Shown: piece after piece, positions 43,163 to 51,335 of the stretch | Layout of the letters: each line of letters opens with the position of its first letter | Numbering within the stretch: position 1 is the stretch's first letter | Source of the DNA: Acidobacteriota bacterium | GTDB taxonomy: Bacteria > Acidobacteriota > Vicinamibacteria > Vicinamibacterales > CAVVIG01 | Direction: 5' to 3' | Length of the DNA: 64,000 nt | NCBI GenBank assembly: GCA_003222395.1 | Contig: QHWB01000054.1 | Coordinates: forward strand, 29,664 to 93,663 | Position numbers and translations under genes: made by a program | Notes under the pieces: generated by a model | Database searches by the model: none | Told to the model about the DNA's origin: nothing | The model's input: only the letters and a program-made list of their open reading frames with translations

Positions 43163-44050
43163 TCACCAGTAATAGGGAAGCGCCAGCGCCGCCGACGGCG
43201 CGTCGCAGGGATCTGCGGCTGCGAACACCGATAGCAGCGGGCCGAATTGAAAATCGCGCAGCAGCGAGCGCAGGCGCGCTTCCGTTCGGTCGAGATTGCG
43301 ATAGTGGCGGAAGCGGCTGATGAGAGGCGCCTCGAGCCGCGGCTGCGCGGGATCGATTTCCCACGGGTGCAGATAGAAGATGGCGGGGCGCCGCTCGACG
43401 CGGTTCAGCCGGGCGATGCCCCAGCGCGTCCACGCGTACGGCAGGATGCGGAAGTACCCGCCGCCGGCGACCGGCAGATTCATCGGGCCGCACCGCACCG
43501 TCGACGCCGGCGCTTCCCAGAGCGCGCCGCTCTCCCGTTCGATTCGGTACGGATGCCGCGCCGAGACGGGAATGCCGTATCGATCGTGGTGAACCGGGAA
43601 AATGCTCGCGTCGTACCGGAAGCCTTCCTCGATCAGCACGTCGAGCGCCCACAGCGACCGCGGCGTAATCGAGTAGCTGGGCGCGCGGTAGCCGAACACC
43701 TGCGTTCCGGCTGCGGCCTCGAGCAGCGCTTTCGCGCGGCGCACATCTTCCCGAAACTGCCGCGGCGTCTGGTCGTACACGAGCCGGTGACCGAACCCAT
43801 GCGACGCGATCTCGTGGCCGCGCTCGGCGATCTGCCGCACGAGATGCGGCCACCGCTCGGCCACCCATCCGAGGACGAAGAATGTCCCCTGAATCCTGGT
43901 CTCGTCGAAGATCGCGAGCAGCTTCTCGGTGTTCGCGCACACGCGCGTTTCGAGCCGATCCCACCGCGACCGCGGCACGACGCCGTCGAACACGCTGACG
44001 TGGAAGTAATCTTCCACGTCGATCGTCATCGCGTTGACGATCCGATCCAC
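43163..44050 (-). CDS. XrtA-type polysaccharide deacetylase
   Basis: A 295-residue NodB-fold deacetylase with the hallmark start NAMTIDVEDYFHVSVFDG (TIGR03006 type). The metal site is visible in HEIASHGFGHRLVYD, and FGYRAPSYSIT is the third motif; a DUF3473-like tail (FYLHPWEIDPAQPRL) follows. It would remove N-acetyl groups from the EPS or a lipid-linked precursor. One base separates it from the upstream sugar transferase. Confidence 0.93.
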   Translation of the reverse strand: MDRIVNAMTIDVEDYFHVSVFDGVVPRSRWDRLETRVCANTEKLLAIFDETRIQGTFFVLGWVAERWPHLVRQIAERGHEIASHGFGHRLVYDQTPRQFREDVRRAKALLEAAAGTQVFGYRAPSYSITPRSLWALDVLIEEGFRYDASIFPVHHDRYGIPVSARHPYRIERESGALWEAPASTVRCGPMNLPVAGGGYFRILPYAWTRWGIARLNRVERRPAIFYLHPWEIDPAQPRLEAPLISRFRHYRNLDRTEARLRSLLRDFQFGPLLSVFAAADPCDAPSAALALPYYW

Positions 44051-44051
44051 T

Positions 44052-45422
44052 TCACGCCCCTCGCCGGAGGATGACCGTCTTCACCGTCTCGAGCATGATC
44101 ATGAGGTCCATCGTGATCGACATGTGCTTGATGTAGAAGAGGTCGTACTGCAGCTTCTCGAGTGCGTCTTCGACGCTCGCGCCGTACGTGTACCGCACCT
44201 GCGCCCAGCCGGTCAGGCCCGGCTTGACGATGTGGCGCTGCGCGTAAAACCGAATCTGCTGCGAGAGGGCGCCGACGAACTCCGGCCGCTCCGGCCTCGG
44301 GCCGACGAGGCTCATGTGGCCGCAGAGAATGTTCCAGAACTGCGGCAGCTCGTCGAGGCGCGTGCGGCGCAGGATGCGTCCGAGCGGCGTGATGCGCGCG
44401 TCGCCTTTGGCCGCCCACACGGCGCCGCTCGCCGCCTCGGCGTCCTGGCACATCGAGCGAAACTTGTGCACGTGGAACAGCTGGCCGTTCTGGCCGACGC
44501 GCCGCTGACGGTAGAAGACCGGCCCGCGCGACGTGAGCCGAATCGCGATCGCGATGGCGACGAGCACCGGCGTCAGCACGAGCAGCGCCGCGGCGGCGAT
44601 CGCGACGTCGACCGCGCGCTTCACGATGGCGTGGCGGCGCGTCTTGCGGAAGCCGTCCGCGAAGATCAGCCAGCTCGGACGGAGATTCTCGACCGCGATC
44701 TTACCGGTATATTCCTCGTACACCGACGCGAGATGATCGAAGGTGACGCCGTCGAGCTTCATCTGCAGCAGCGTCTCCATCGGCAGCTTCCCGCGCGCAT
44801 CCGCGAGGCTGACGACGACGCGGTCGACCGACCGGGCACGGACGATGGCGGGGATGTCGTCGAACGAGCCGATGACGTCGGTCGCCGGTTCCGCGTCGAC
44901 GAAGCCGACGATCGTCACGCCCACTTCCTCGCGGCTCTGCAGCTCGCGCGCGAAGTTGCGCGCCGTCGCGCTCGTGCCGACGATGAGAAAACGCTGGCGC
45001 GGCGCCACGCGTCTGGTGAGCCAGACGAACGTAATCCGCCAGCCGATCGCGAGCGCCACCGCGATGACCGCCGTAATCTGCACGACGCCGCTGCCGATGA
45101 TGAGGCCCGGAAACCAGAAATAGAGCGCGCCCATCATGATCGAGCTGATGCCGACGGCTTTGAGGATCCGCGCGAAGAGCTCACGGCGATCCGACGTCAT
45201 GCCGAACTCGTACAAGTCGGCGTAGTACAGGCACACCTGGCACATGAACGCGATCAGCAGGCTTTTGAGCGCGAGGTTCGGCGTCATGAGGAAGGGGCCC
45301 GGCTGGGAGCCGTACATCAGGTACGCAATCAGCGCGACCGCCGCGGTGATGAACAGGCTCTCGCACGCGATGAGCGCGAGCGAGCGGCGGTTCACGGCCT
45401 GAATGAAGACGTTCACCATCAT
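44052..45422 (-). CDS. Priming undecaprenyl-phosphate sugar transferase (TIGR03013-like)
   Basis: A 456-residue polyprenyl glycosylphosphotransferase. Four N-terminal membrane segments (about 12-120) precede a nucleotide-binding-like domain (FLIVGTSATARNFA), a fifth membrane segment (VDVAIAAAALLVLTPVL) and the catalytic core (GPVFYRQRRVGQNG, LRRTRLDELPQFWNIL, SLVGPRPERPEF, PGLTGWAQV). It attaches the first sugar phosphate to the lipid carrier. ATG 45422 overlaps the kinase stop. Confidence 0.93.
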   Translation of the reverse strand: MMVNVFIQAVNRRSLALIACESLFITAAVALIAYLMYGSQPGPFLMTPNLALKSLLIAFMCQVCLYYADLYEFGMTSDRRELFARILKAVGISSIMMGALYFWFPGLIIGSGVVQITAVIAVALAIGWRITFVWLTRRVAPRQRFLIVGTSATARNFARELQSREEVGVTIVGFVDAEPATDVIGSFDDIPAIVRARSVDRVVVSLADARGKLPMETLLQMKLDGVTFDHLASVYEEYTGKIAVENLRPSWLIFADGFRKTRRHAIVKRAVDVAIAAAALLVLTPVLVAIAIAIRLTSRGPVFYRQRRVGQNGQLFHVHKFRSMCQDAEAASGAVWAAKGDARITPLGRILRRTRLDELPQFWNILCGHMSLVGPRPERPEFVGALSQQIRFYAQRHIVKPGLTGWAQVRYTYGASVEDALEKLQYDLFYIKHMSITMDLMIMLETVKTVILRRGA

Positions 45423-46336
45423 CGCTCTCCGTAGTAGCCGTACGTGTAGCCGCCGGCCACGTGCCGCCGATCGACGCGGTTCAGCACGACGCCGATGATT
45501 TTTGCGCGCCCCAGCGTGTCGACCGCGCGGGTGATCAGCTTGTAGGGCGTCTTGCCCGCGCCGATGACGAGAATGGCCGCATCGGCCATCGCGGCCAGCA
45601 GGTTCGCATCGGGCATCAGCACGATCGGCGGCGTGTCGATGATCACCCAGTCGAACGTCGCGGCCGCTTCGCCGACGAGGCGGCGCATGCGGTTCGACGT
45701 GAGGCCGCTCATCGGATCCGAATCGGGCCGTCCGGCGAGCATCAGGCTGAGATACGGCGTCGCCTGCACGAGCGGGAGGCGGCGCTCGATTTCGGCCGTG
45801 AGGCACTCGCTGAGACCGCCAGCGTTCTTGAGCTGAAAGACGCGATGCACGCTCGGCCGGCGCAGGTCGGCGTCGATCAGCAGCACGCGGCGGTGATACG
45901 ACTCGCTCAGCGTCAGCGCGAGGTTCGTCGACGTCAGCGTTTTGCCGTCGCCCGACACGGCGCTCGAGACCATGACCACCTTCAGATCGCGCTCGACCTG
46001 CGCGTGATGCAGCGTTGCCGCGAGCTTGCGGTACTGCTCCACCGTGGAGAAGTCGAGCCCGTCCGTCGTGACGAGCCGTTCCGCCACGACGCCGTCAGGG
46101 GTCACTCGTGCCGGCGCCGCATCCGGCGCCGGCGCCGTAATTGCGGCCAGCGCTTGTTCGACGCGCTTGGCTTTCGCGCTATCCGGGGGCCTCTGCCCTG
46201 CGGATGTCCGATCCGGGGGTCGCTGCCCCCCGGTTGCGCAGTCCCGGGATCCCTGCCCCCCGGACACGGTCGGCGGCGCCGCCGGTTCGTCGTTCAACGT
46301 CTCCGCGCGCCACAGCGCGGCTTCCAGTCGGCTCAT
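45419..46336 (-). CDS. Cytoplasmic BY-kinase of the EPS locus (TIGR03018-like)
   Basis: A 305-residue CpsD/CapB-type tyrosine autokinase. Walker A is SSAVSGDGKTLTSTNLAL, Walker A' VLLIDADLRRP and Walker B WVIIDTPPI. The C-terminus is a short tyrosine cluster (GGYTYGYYGER), as in BY-kinases that regulate chain length together with Wzz. The poorly conserved N-terminal region (about 20-55) contains a 3 x 10-residue repeat (GGQRPPDRTS-like) encoded by a tandem 30-bp repeat. Wzz lies 133 bp upstream. Confidence 0.9.
   Translation of the reverse strand: MSRLEAALWRAETLNDEPAAPPTVSGGQGSRDCATGGQRPPDRTSAGQRPPDSAKAKRVEQALAAITAPAPDAAPARVTPDGVVAERLVTTDGLDFSTVEQYRKLAATLHHAQVERDLKVVMVSSAVSGDGKTLTSTNLALTLSESYHRRVLLIDADLRRPSVHRVFQLKNAGGLSECLTAEIERRLPLVQATPYLSLMLAGRPDSDPMSGLTSNRMRRLVGEAAATFDWVIIDTPPIVLMPDANLLAAMADAAILVIGAGKTPYKLITRAVDTLGRAKIIGVVLNRVDRRHVAGGYTYGYYGER
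46182..46264. repeat. Three 30-bp tandem GC-rich units inside the kinase gene
   Basis: Units begin at 46182, 46212 and 46242 (TCCGGGGGYCKCTGCCC-type). Each is itself partly palindromic (GGGGG/CCCCC). In the minus-strand frame they encode GGQGSRDCAT, GGQRPPDRTS and AGQRPPDSAK. Confidence 0.7.
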
Positions 46337-46367
46337 GCCCTCACTCGATCGGAAAAACGAAGACGAA

Positions 46368-46428
46368 CGGATCGCCGGCGGCGCCGCCCCGGAGGGGAGT
46401 TCCGGAACGGCGGACAGCCGGCGATCCG
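46368..46428. repeat. Inverted repeat in the Wzz-kinase gap
   Basis: CGGATCGCCGGC (46368-46379) and GCCGGCGATCCG (46417-46428) are perfect 12-bp arms with a 37-base loop that contains a smaller palindrome (GTTCCGGAAC). No T-run follows on the minus strand. It could stabilise or attenuate the operon transcript between Wzz and the kinase. Confidence 0.55.
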
Positions 46429-46469
46429 CCTGGCCGCAGATCGAAACCGCGGCACACTTCGATCGGTCA

Positions 46470-48029
46470 TCAATGCGCCATCACTTTCCAAACGACTACC
46501 GCCGTGCCGATCACCATGACCGACGCCGCGGCAGCCACCGCAGCCCAGCGCCTGCGCTTCTGGCGCCGGTCGTCGACGCTCGTGACGAGCAGCGGAATGA
46601 CCGCCAGCACCGGCAGATTGAGCGTGCTCAACACATCGTCGTCAGTACGCAGCGTGGTGTCGCGATACTCGAGCAGCGCGACGAGACCGAGGCCGAGCGC
46701 GAGACCGGCGATCGCACCCATCAGGTTCATGCGCATGCGGTTCGGACTGAACGGCTGCTCGGGGACCCGCGCGGGATCGAGAATGCGGAACTGCTCGCCG
46801 GCCTGTCGCCGTTCGAGGTTCGCCGCAATCTTCGAGTCCTCGCGCTTGGCCAGCAGACCGGTGTAGAGCTGCTGCAGCGTCGTGTAATCCCGCGTCAGCT
46901 CGATCAGCTCGGACTCGCGCTTGGGCGCCGCCTCGACGCGCGCCTGATAGGTGGCGATCACGCCGCGAAGCCGCCGCTCTTCCGCTTCCTTGTAAGCGAT
47001 CTGTCGATCGATGTTCTGCATTTCGTTCTGCAGGTTGCGGATGCGTGCGGCCGTGGCGGGGGGGCGCGCTGGACGGATTTCAGGTTGGGGCGCTGGCGCC
47101 GCGGCCGAAGGTGCCGCAGGCGCCGCTTTCGCCTCGAGCTCGCGCAGCTGCCGCTTCGCGCGGACGACGTCCGGGTGCTCCGAGGTCAGACGTGCCTGCA
47201 GGTCGCGAAGCGTCCGTCGCGCGGTCTCCAGCTCCCCTTCCTCTTGAGATGTCTGCGCCTCGACGGGCGACGTCTCCGCGCCGGCAGACCGCTCGTCGGC
47301 GGCGCTCGCGTCGGCAATCGAGCGCTCGAGCACGATGCGGCGATCGCGGTCGCGATCGATCGATTCGAGGATCGCCTGCACCTGCAGCTGCGTGTTCTGA
47401 ATCACCTGCAGGTTCGACTGCACCTGCGTGGGCAGCTCGCCCGTATACTGCTGCCGGTATTCCTGGACCTTCTTCTCGTGCTCGGCCAGCCGCCGCCGCG
47501 CATCCTCGAGCTGGCTCTCCAGGAACTGATTGGTTCCGTCGGCGAGCACCTCGCGGTCGCGGCGATTCTCCTCGATGAAGAGCGACGCGAGCCGATTGGT
47601 CACCTCCATCGCGGCCTTCGGATCGCCGGAGACGTACGTGACTTTGAACGCGTCGCCCTTCACCGTCTCGACTTCGATGTCGCGGCGCATGATCTCGACG
47701 ACGTTCTCCATCGGCGCGGTCCGGCGATCGCTCGCGTACAGGTCGAAGTCGAGGATGATCCGCTCGAGGCGCGTGCGGCTGAGGATCTGCTGTCCGATCG
47801 ACTGAAGGCGATCCTCGATTCGGCTGGTGACCGTCGATCGCACGTAGCTTTCCGGAATCCGCTGCGGCACGACGAGGATGACCGTCTCGGATCGATAGAG
47901 ATTCGGCGTGCGCTTCGCCACAATCGCCGTCGCCGTCGAGACGAGCACGAACGGGATGATGATGAGCCAGATGCGCCGCCTCGCGATGTCGAGGAAGTCT
48001 TCCGGCGTGTACTTCTTCCCAGGAACCAC
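46470..48029 (-). CDS. Polysaccharide chain-length determinant (Wzz; XrtA type)
   Basis: A 519-residue Wzz/GNVR protein (TIGR03007-like): N-terminal membrane segment (LIIIPFVLVSTATAIVAK), Wzz domain (about 10-110), a long coiled coil (about 165-400), GNVR-type tail (RRQAGEQFRILDPARVPEQP) and a second membrane helix (LMGAIAGLALGLGLVALLEY). Unusually a third hydrophobic segment closes the protein (AAVAAAASVMVIGTAVVVWK). It sets polymer length with the BY-kinase. Three bases separate it from the upstream outer-membrane protein. Confidence 0.92.
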   Translation of the reverse strand: MVPGKKYTPEDFLDIARRRIWLIIIPFVLVSTATAIVAKRTPNLYRSETVILVVPQRIPESYVRSTVTSRIEDRLQSIGQQILSRTRLERIILDFDLYASDRRTAPMENVVEIMRRDIEVETVKGDAFKVTYVSGDPKAAMEVTNRLASLFIEENRRDREVLADGTNQFLESQLEDARRRLAEHEKKVQEYRQQYTGELPTQVQSNLQVIQNTQLQVQAILESIDRDRDRRIVLERSIADASAADERSAGAETSPVEAQTSQEEGELETARRTLRDLQARLTSEHPDVVRAKRQLRELEAKAAPAAPSAAAPAPQPEIRPARPPATAARIRNLQNEMQNIDRQIAYKEAEERRLRGVIATYQARVEAAPKRESELIELTRDYTTLQQLYTGLLAKREDSKIAANLERRQAGEQFRILDPARVPEQPFSPNRMRMNLMGAIAGLALGLGLVALLEYRDTTLRTDDDVLSTLNLPVLAVIPLLVTSVDDRRQKRRRWAAVAAAASVMVIGTAVVVWKVMAH

Positions 48030-48032
48030 GCG

Positions 48033-49262
48033 CTATCCTTTCGATTGCAGGAGCGGACGCCAGGTAAGACCCGCTCGCACGCCGTTCCGCCTCGTCTGGG
48101 CGGCGAAGCCCGGCGCGAAGACGACGTCGGGATCGAACCGGTGCCCGTAATAAAAATACTGACCGTCGAGCGATACGCGGCGGGTGAGCGTCAGATGGAT
48201 GCCGACGCCGCCGGTGATCGCGCTGAACATGTTGCCGCTCGCGGCGCCGACGCTGCCGCTCGACAGCCCGATCGACGTCGACATCGAGGTGCGCCGGCCG
48301 AGGCCGCCGCCGACGGTGCCGGTGATCGTGTTCATGATGACCGGCTGAGAAAATCCTTCGAGCGCCTGCACCGACCGGTTGCCGGCCAGACGCGCGCTCC
48401 ACGTGCGGCCGAACTGCCGCGTCAGCGCGGCGGCGCCTGTGAGCGTCACGGCGACGCGCTGGCGGTCGGGCATCACGGCCGATCCGGAGCTGAAATTGAA
48501 CGTGGTGCGGCGCGAGAACGAGAGCGCGCGGCTGTAGTCGAGCCCGAGGTCGATGTTGTGCACGCGGATCGCTCCGCCGGGGGCGGCGGCCGATTCGGCG
48601 AACCGATAGCCATACCCTGTTCGCGCCGACAGGTATCGCGACAACCGTTGCGAGAAGGAGAAGCCGACGTTCTGCGACATCAGATCGAAATCCGACTGGG
48701 CGAACGTCGTGCGATGGAGATCGTAGGTGAACGCGAGCGACGACCGGCGGCCGATGCCGCGGCGCATGTCGACCGTGGTCGCCGATCCGTACGCGGCGAG
48801 ACGCGCGTTGGCGAAATCGGCGTGCGACTGCGACGTTTCGGCGAGCGTCGACGCCGGCTCGGCGCCGACGAAGCCGAACTGATAGAACGGCGAGTAGCTC
48901 GCGCTCTGGGTCGCGTGAAACTGCGATCGAGCGCCGTTCATCGAGATGTCGACCGTCCCCTGCTGGCGCGTCGTCGTCACGCCGCCGCTGAGCGGTTCGT
49001 AGCGGACGACCGAGCGGCCGCTGACGCCGAGCGTGAGCTTGCCCGCGCGCCGCTCGTAGGCGAGCTGCGCGTCGGCGTCGGTCTGCCAGCCGGCGATCGT
49101 GCGTCCGTCGCCGAACAGATCGGAATTGTCGGCGGCCGCGGCCGACACGTTCACGGTCATCCCGACCGTCTGCGACGGCGCGGGCGGCGGCTGGCGAGCG
49201 GGCGTCTGCGCCGCGGCCTCGCCGGCCGCGGCGAATACGAGAAGAATTGTCAGCGCGCGCAC
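48033..49262 (-). CDS. Outer-membrane beta-barrel-like protein of XrtA loci (TIGR03016-like)
   Basis: A 409-residue exported protein: signal peptide (MRALTILLVFAAAGEAAAQ) and amphipathic beta strands throughout (SLAFTYDLHRTTF, ARTGYGYRFAE, TFNFSSGSAV), ending in a barrel-like strand. Position between Wza and Wzz matches the 'PEP-CTERM system associated' protein seen in such loci. The role is unknown; an outer-membrane export or anchoring function is inferred. Confidence 0.82.
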   Translation of the reverse strand: MRALTILLVFAAAGEAAAQTPARQPPPAPSQTVGMTVNVSAAAADNSDLFGDGRTIAGWQTDADAQLAYERRAGKLTLGVSGRSVVRYEPLSGGVTTTRQQGTVDISMNGARSQFHATQSASYSPFYQFGFVGAEPASTLAETSQSHADFANARLAAYGSATTVDMRRGIGRRSSLAFTYDLHRTTFAQSDFDLMSQNVGFSFSQRLSRYLSARTGYGYRFAESAAAPGGAIRVHNIDLGLDYSRALSFSRRTTFNFSSGSAVMPDRQRVAVTLTGAAALTRQFGRTWSARLAGNRSVQALEGFSQPVIMNTITGTVGGGLGRRTSMSTSIGLSSGSVGAASGNMFSAITGGVGIHLTLTRRVSLDGQYFYYGHRFDPDVVFAPGFAAQTRRNGVRAGLTWRPLLQSKG

Positions 49263-49264
49263 GG

Positions 49265-49828
49265 CTACGGCACGACGACGGTGTCGCCGGGCTCCAGATC
49301 GATGTTCTGCTCGAGATTCTTGCCGGCGAGCACTTCGTGGTAATTGAACGGCCGCGCGACCTTGCGCCCCGCCTTGTCGGTCCGCATGATCAGAATCCGC
49401 TTGCCGTCGGTGTACTCCTTCAACCCGCCGGCGAGCGAAATGAGCTGCACGACGGAGGTCGGGCCGTTGATTGGATAAGGACCCGGCTTCTCGATCTGAC
49501 CGGTGATGAACACTTTCCGGCTGTTGATTTGCTTGACGACGACGGTGACGCTCGGATCTTCGACGAAGCGCCGCGCCGCGTCCTTGATGGAATCGCGCAG
49601 CTGGCTCGGCGTGAGGCCGCCGGCCTGAACGTCGTTGACGAGCGGCAGCGAGATCTTGCCGTCCGGCCGCACGACGACGTCCTGCGACATGTCCTTGTCG
49701 CGCCAGAACACCACCGAGAGCACGTCGTCCGGACCGATGACGTACTGCGAGTCCTGCGCGAGGCCAATCGTCTCGCGTCCGAGCAGCAGCGCCGCGACGG
49801 CGGCGAGAACCAGGCTGCGTCGCATCAT
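49265..49828 (-). CDS. Polysaccharide export lipoprotein-like protein (Wza; XrtA type)
   Basis: A 187-residue exported protein with a signal peptide (MRRSLVLAAVAALLLG), a Poly_export domain (YVIGPDDVLSVVFWRDKDMS) and one SLBB domain (RKVFITGQIEKPGPYPINGP). It is short, as in TIGR03027 proteins, and no lipobox cysteine is seen. It should form part of the periplasmic or outer-membrane export channel. The start ATGATG overlaps the activator stop. Confidence 0.92.
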   Translation of the reverse strand: MMRRSLVLAAVAALLLGRETIGLAQDSQYVIGPDDVLSVVFWRDKDMSQDVVVRPDGKISLPLVNDVQAGGLTPSQLRDSIKDAARRFVEDPSVTVVVKQINSRKVFITGQIEKPGPYPINGPTSVVQLISLAGGLKEYTDGKRILIMRTDKAGRKVARPFNYHEVLAGKNLEQNIDLEPGDTVVVP

Positions 49829-50919
49829 GACGCCTGCCGCGACGCCGATCCGTCCCGGTACTCCCTGAACGGCAGCTGGCATTCGTGCTTGCGGAGGAAG
49901 TTCAGGAACTTCTTGTAGTCGCTCGACTCCATGTTGAAGAGCTGCGCGACGATCTTGTAGTTCCCGCGCGCGTGCTGCAGCCCTTTGTCGACGAGATCGC
50001 GGATATTCGATCGCGTGATCTCGCGCTGCATGTAGAGCGGGTAGACCGCTGTCCAGAACGACTCCCGATCCTCGACGAGGCGCTTGTACAGATCGTCGGC
50101 GATCGTCCGGCGCCGCTCGCGGCGCGGCCGCTGCGACGCGTCGTGGCGGTGCCGGATTTCGTGCGGCAGATCGTCGGGCGTCGCGGTCTGTTTGCGGCAG
50201 GTGACGACGAGCCGCTCGATGACGTTCTCGAGCTCGCGCACGTTGCCCGGCCAGCGGTACTCGAGCAGCGCGTCCATCGACGCGGCGTCGATCGATTCGA
50301 CGACGTAGTCGCCGCGCCCGGCGAACAACTTCAGCGAGTGCGCCACCATCGCGGGGATGTCTCCCTTTCGATCGCGCAGCGGCGGCACGACGAGATGGAT
50401 GACGTTCAGGCGGTAGAACAAATCCTCGCGGAACTGGCCGAGGCCAATCAGCTCGCGCAAGTCGCGGTTCGTGGCGGCGACGACGCGGACGTTCACGCGG
50501 CCGACCGAGGCATCCGATCCGACCTTCTGCAGCTCGCCGGTTTCGAGGAACCGCAGCAGCAGTCCCTGCATCCGCAGCGTCATCTCGCCGATTTCGTCGA
50601 GGAAGACGGTGCCGGAGTCGGCGAGCTCCAGTTTCCCGGGCTTGTCGCGATAGGCGCCGGTAAAACTGCCTTTGACATGTCCGAACAGCTCCGATTCGAG
50701 GAGCGTTTCGGGCAGGCCAGCGCAGTTGACGGGCACGAAGAGTCGGTGGGCGCGGCTGCTCTGCGAGTGGACCGCGCGCGCGACCAGCTCCTTTCCGACG
50801 CCGCTTTCGCCGGTAATGAGCACCTTGGCGTCGGATCGCGCGACGCGATGGATCTCTTCGACGAGCGCCAGGATTTGCGGACTGGCTCCAATCAACTCCG
50901 CCGACACGTTCCGAGTCAT
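49825..50919 (-). CDS. Sigma-54 enhancer-binding protein lacking a sensory domain
   Basis: A 364-residue AAA+ activator that starts directly with the central domain: Walker A GESGVGKE, a GSFTGA loop (usual GAFTGA), Walker B GTVFLDEIGE, and arginine-finger region GQFREDLFYRLNV. No receiver, GAF or PAS domain precedes it. The C-terminal 110 residues lack a clear Fis-type HTH but share a segment (GNYKIVAQLFNMESSDYKKF and LNFLRKHECQLPF) with the second activator at 51336. It is the first gene of the EPS operon behind its own sigma-54 promoter, which suggests autoactivation. GAGGAG precedes ATG 50919. Confidence 0.9.
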   Translation of the reverse strand: MTRNVSAELIGASPQILALVEEIHRVARSDAKVLITGESGVGKELVARAVHSQSSRAHRLFVPVNCAGLPETLLESELFGHVKGSFTGAYRDKPGKLELADSGTVFLDEIGEMTLRMQGLLLRFLETGELQKVGSDASVGRVNVRVVAATNRDLRELIGLGQFREDLFYRLNVIHLVVPPLRDRKGDIPAMVAHSLKLFAGRGDYVVESIDAASMDALLEYRWPGNVRELENVIERLVVTCRKQTATPDDLPHEIRHRHDASQRPRRERRRTIADDLYKRLVEDRESFWTAVYPLYMQREITRSNIRDLVDKGLQHARGNYKIVAQLFNMESSDYKKFLNFLRKHECQLPFREYRDGSASRQAS

Positions 50920-51010
50920 CCCGAACTCCTCGACGGCCAGTCACGAAAACCGCCCCGGCGCCGGCCGCCGTCCGGGGGTTCGCAGTTTTTTGAAGTGCGC
51001 TCAGCGTTTG

Positions 51011-51026
51011 TGCAAGGAAGTCGCCA
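51011..51026 (-). promoter_or_regulatory. Sigma-54 (-24/-12) promoter of the EPS core operon
   Basis: On the minus strand it reads TGGCGACTTCCTTGCA, with GG-N10-GC and TTGCA. The predicted start near 51000 leaves an 81-nt leader that ends in GAGGAG before ATG 50919. The UAS palindrome at 51144-51155 lies 125 bp upstream. Confidence 0.7.
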
Positions 51027-51143
51027 CCAGCGCGAGTTTTCGTCTGCCTCCGAAACATGCGGAAATACAGGCACGTACGGGTGTACGAGATCACTCGTGT
51101 CGTCCCGTGGAGCCGGACGGCGGTTCCGAAGGCCGGACACCGA

Positions 51144-51155
51144 AGACAAAAGTCT
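51144..51155. promoter_or_regulatory. Candidate enhancer (UAS) palindrome
   Basis: AGACAAAAGTCT, read as AGACTTTTGTCT on the minus strand, is identical to the element at 29512-29523. It is followed on that strand by TCGG. It lies in the 416-bp gap between the two activator genes; no gene is seen in that gap. Confidence 0.5.
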
Positions 51156-51335
51156 GCCTGGTCGCGTACTCGGGCGATTAAGACGCGAATCGTCGCGTGC
51201 GCGCGCGCCGGAATGCCCGGAAAGCTACCTGTTGTCAGCCTGTCCGAGCGCGTGCCGGAAGGCGCCGTGCGGATTGGTGCCACGCAGGTCGGGACACCCG
51301 AACGCGATGCGGCAATTTGGAGGCGGGCCGGTTAA

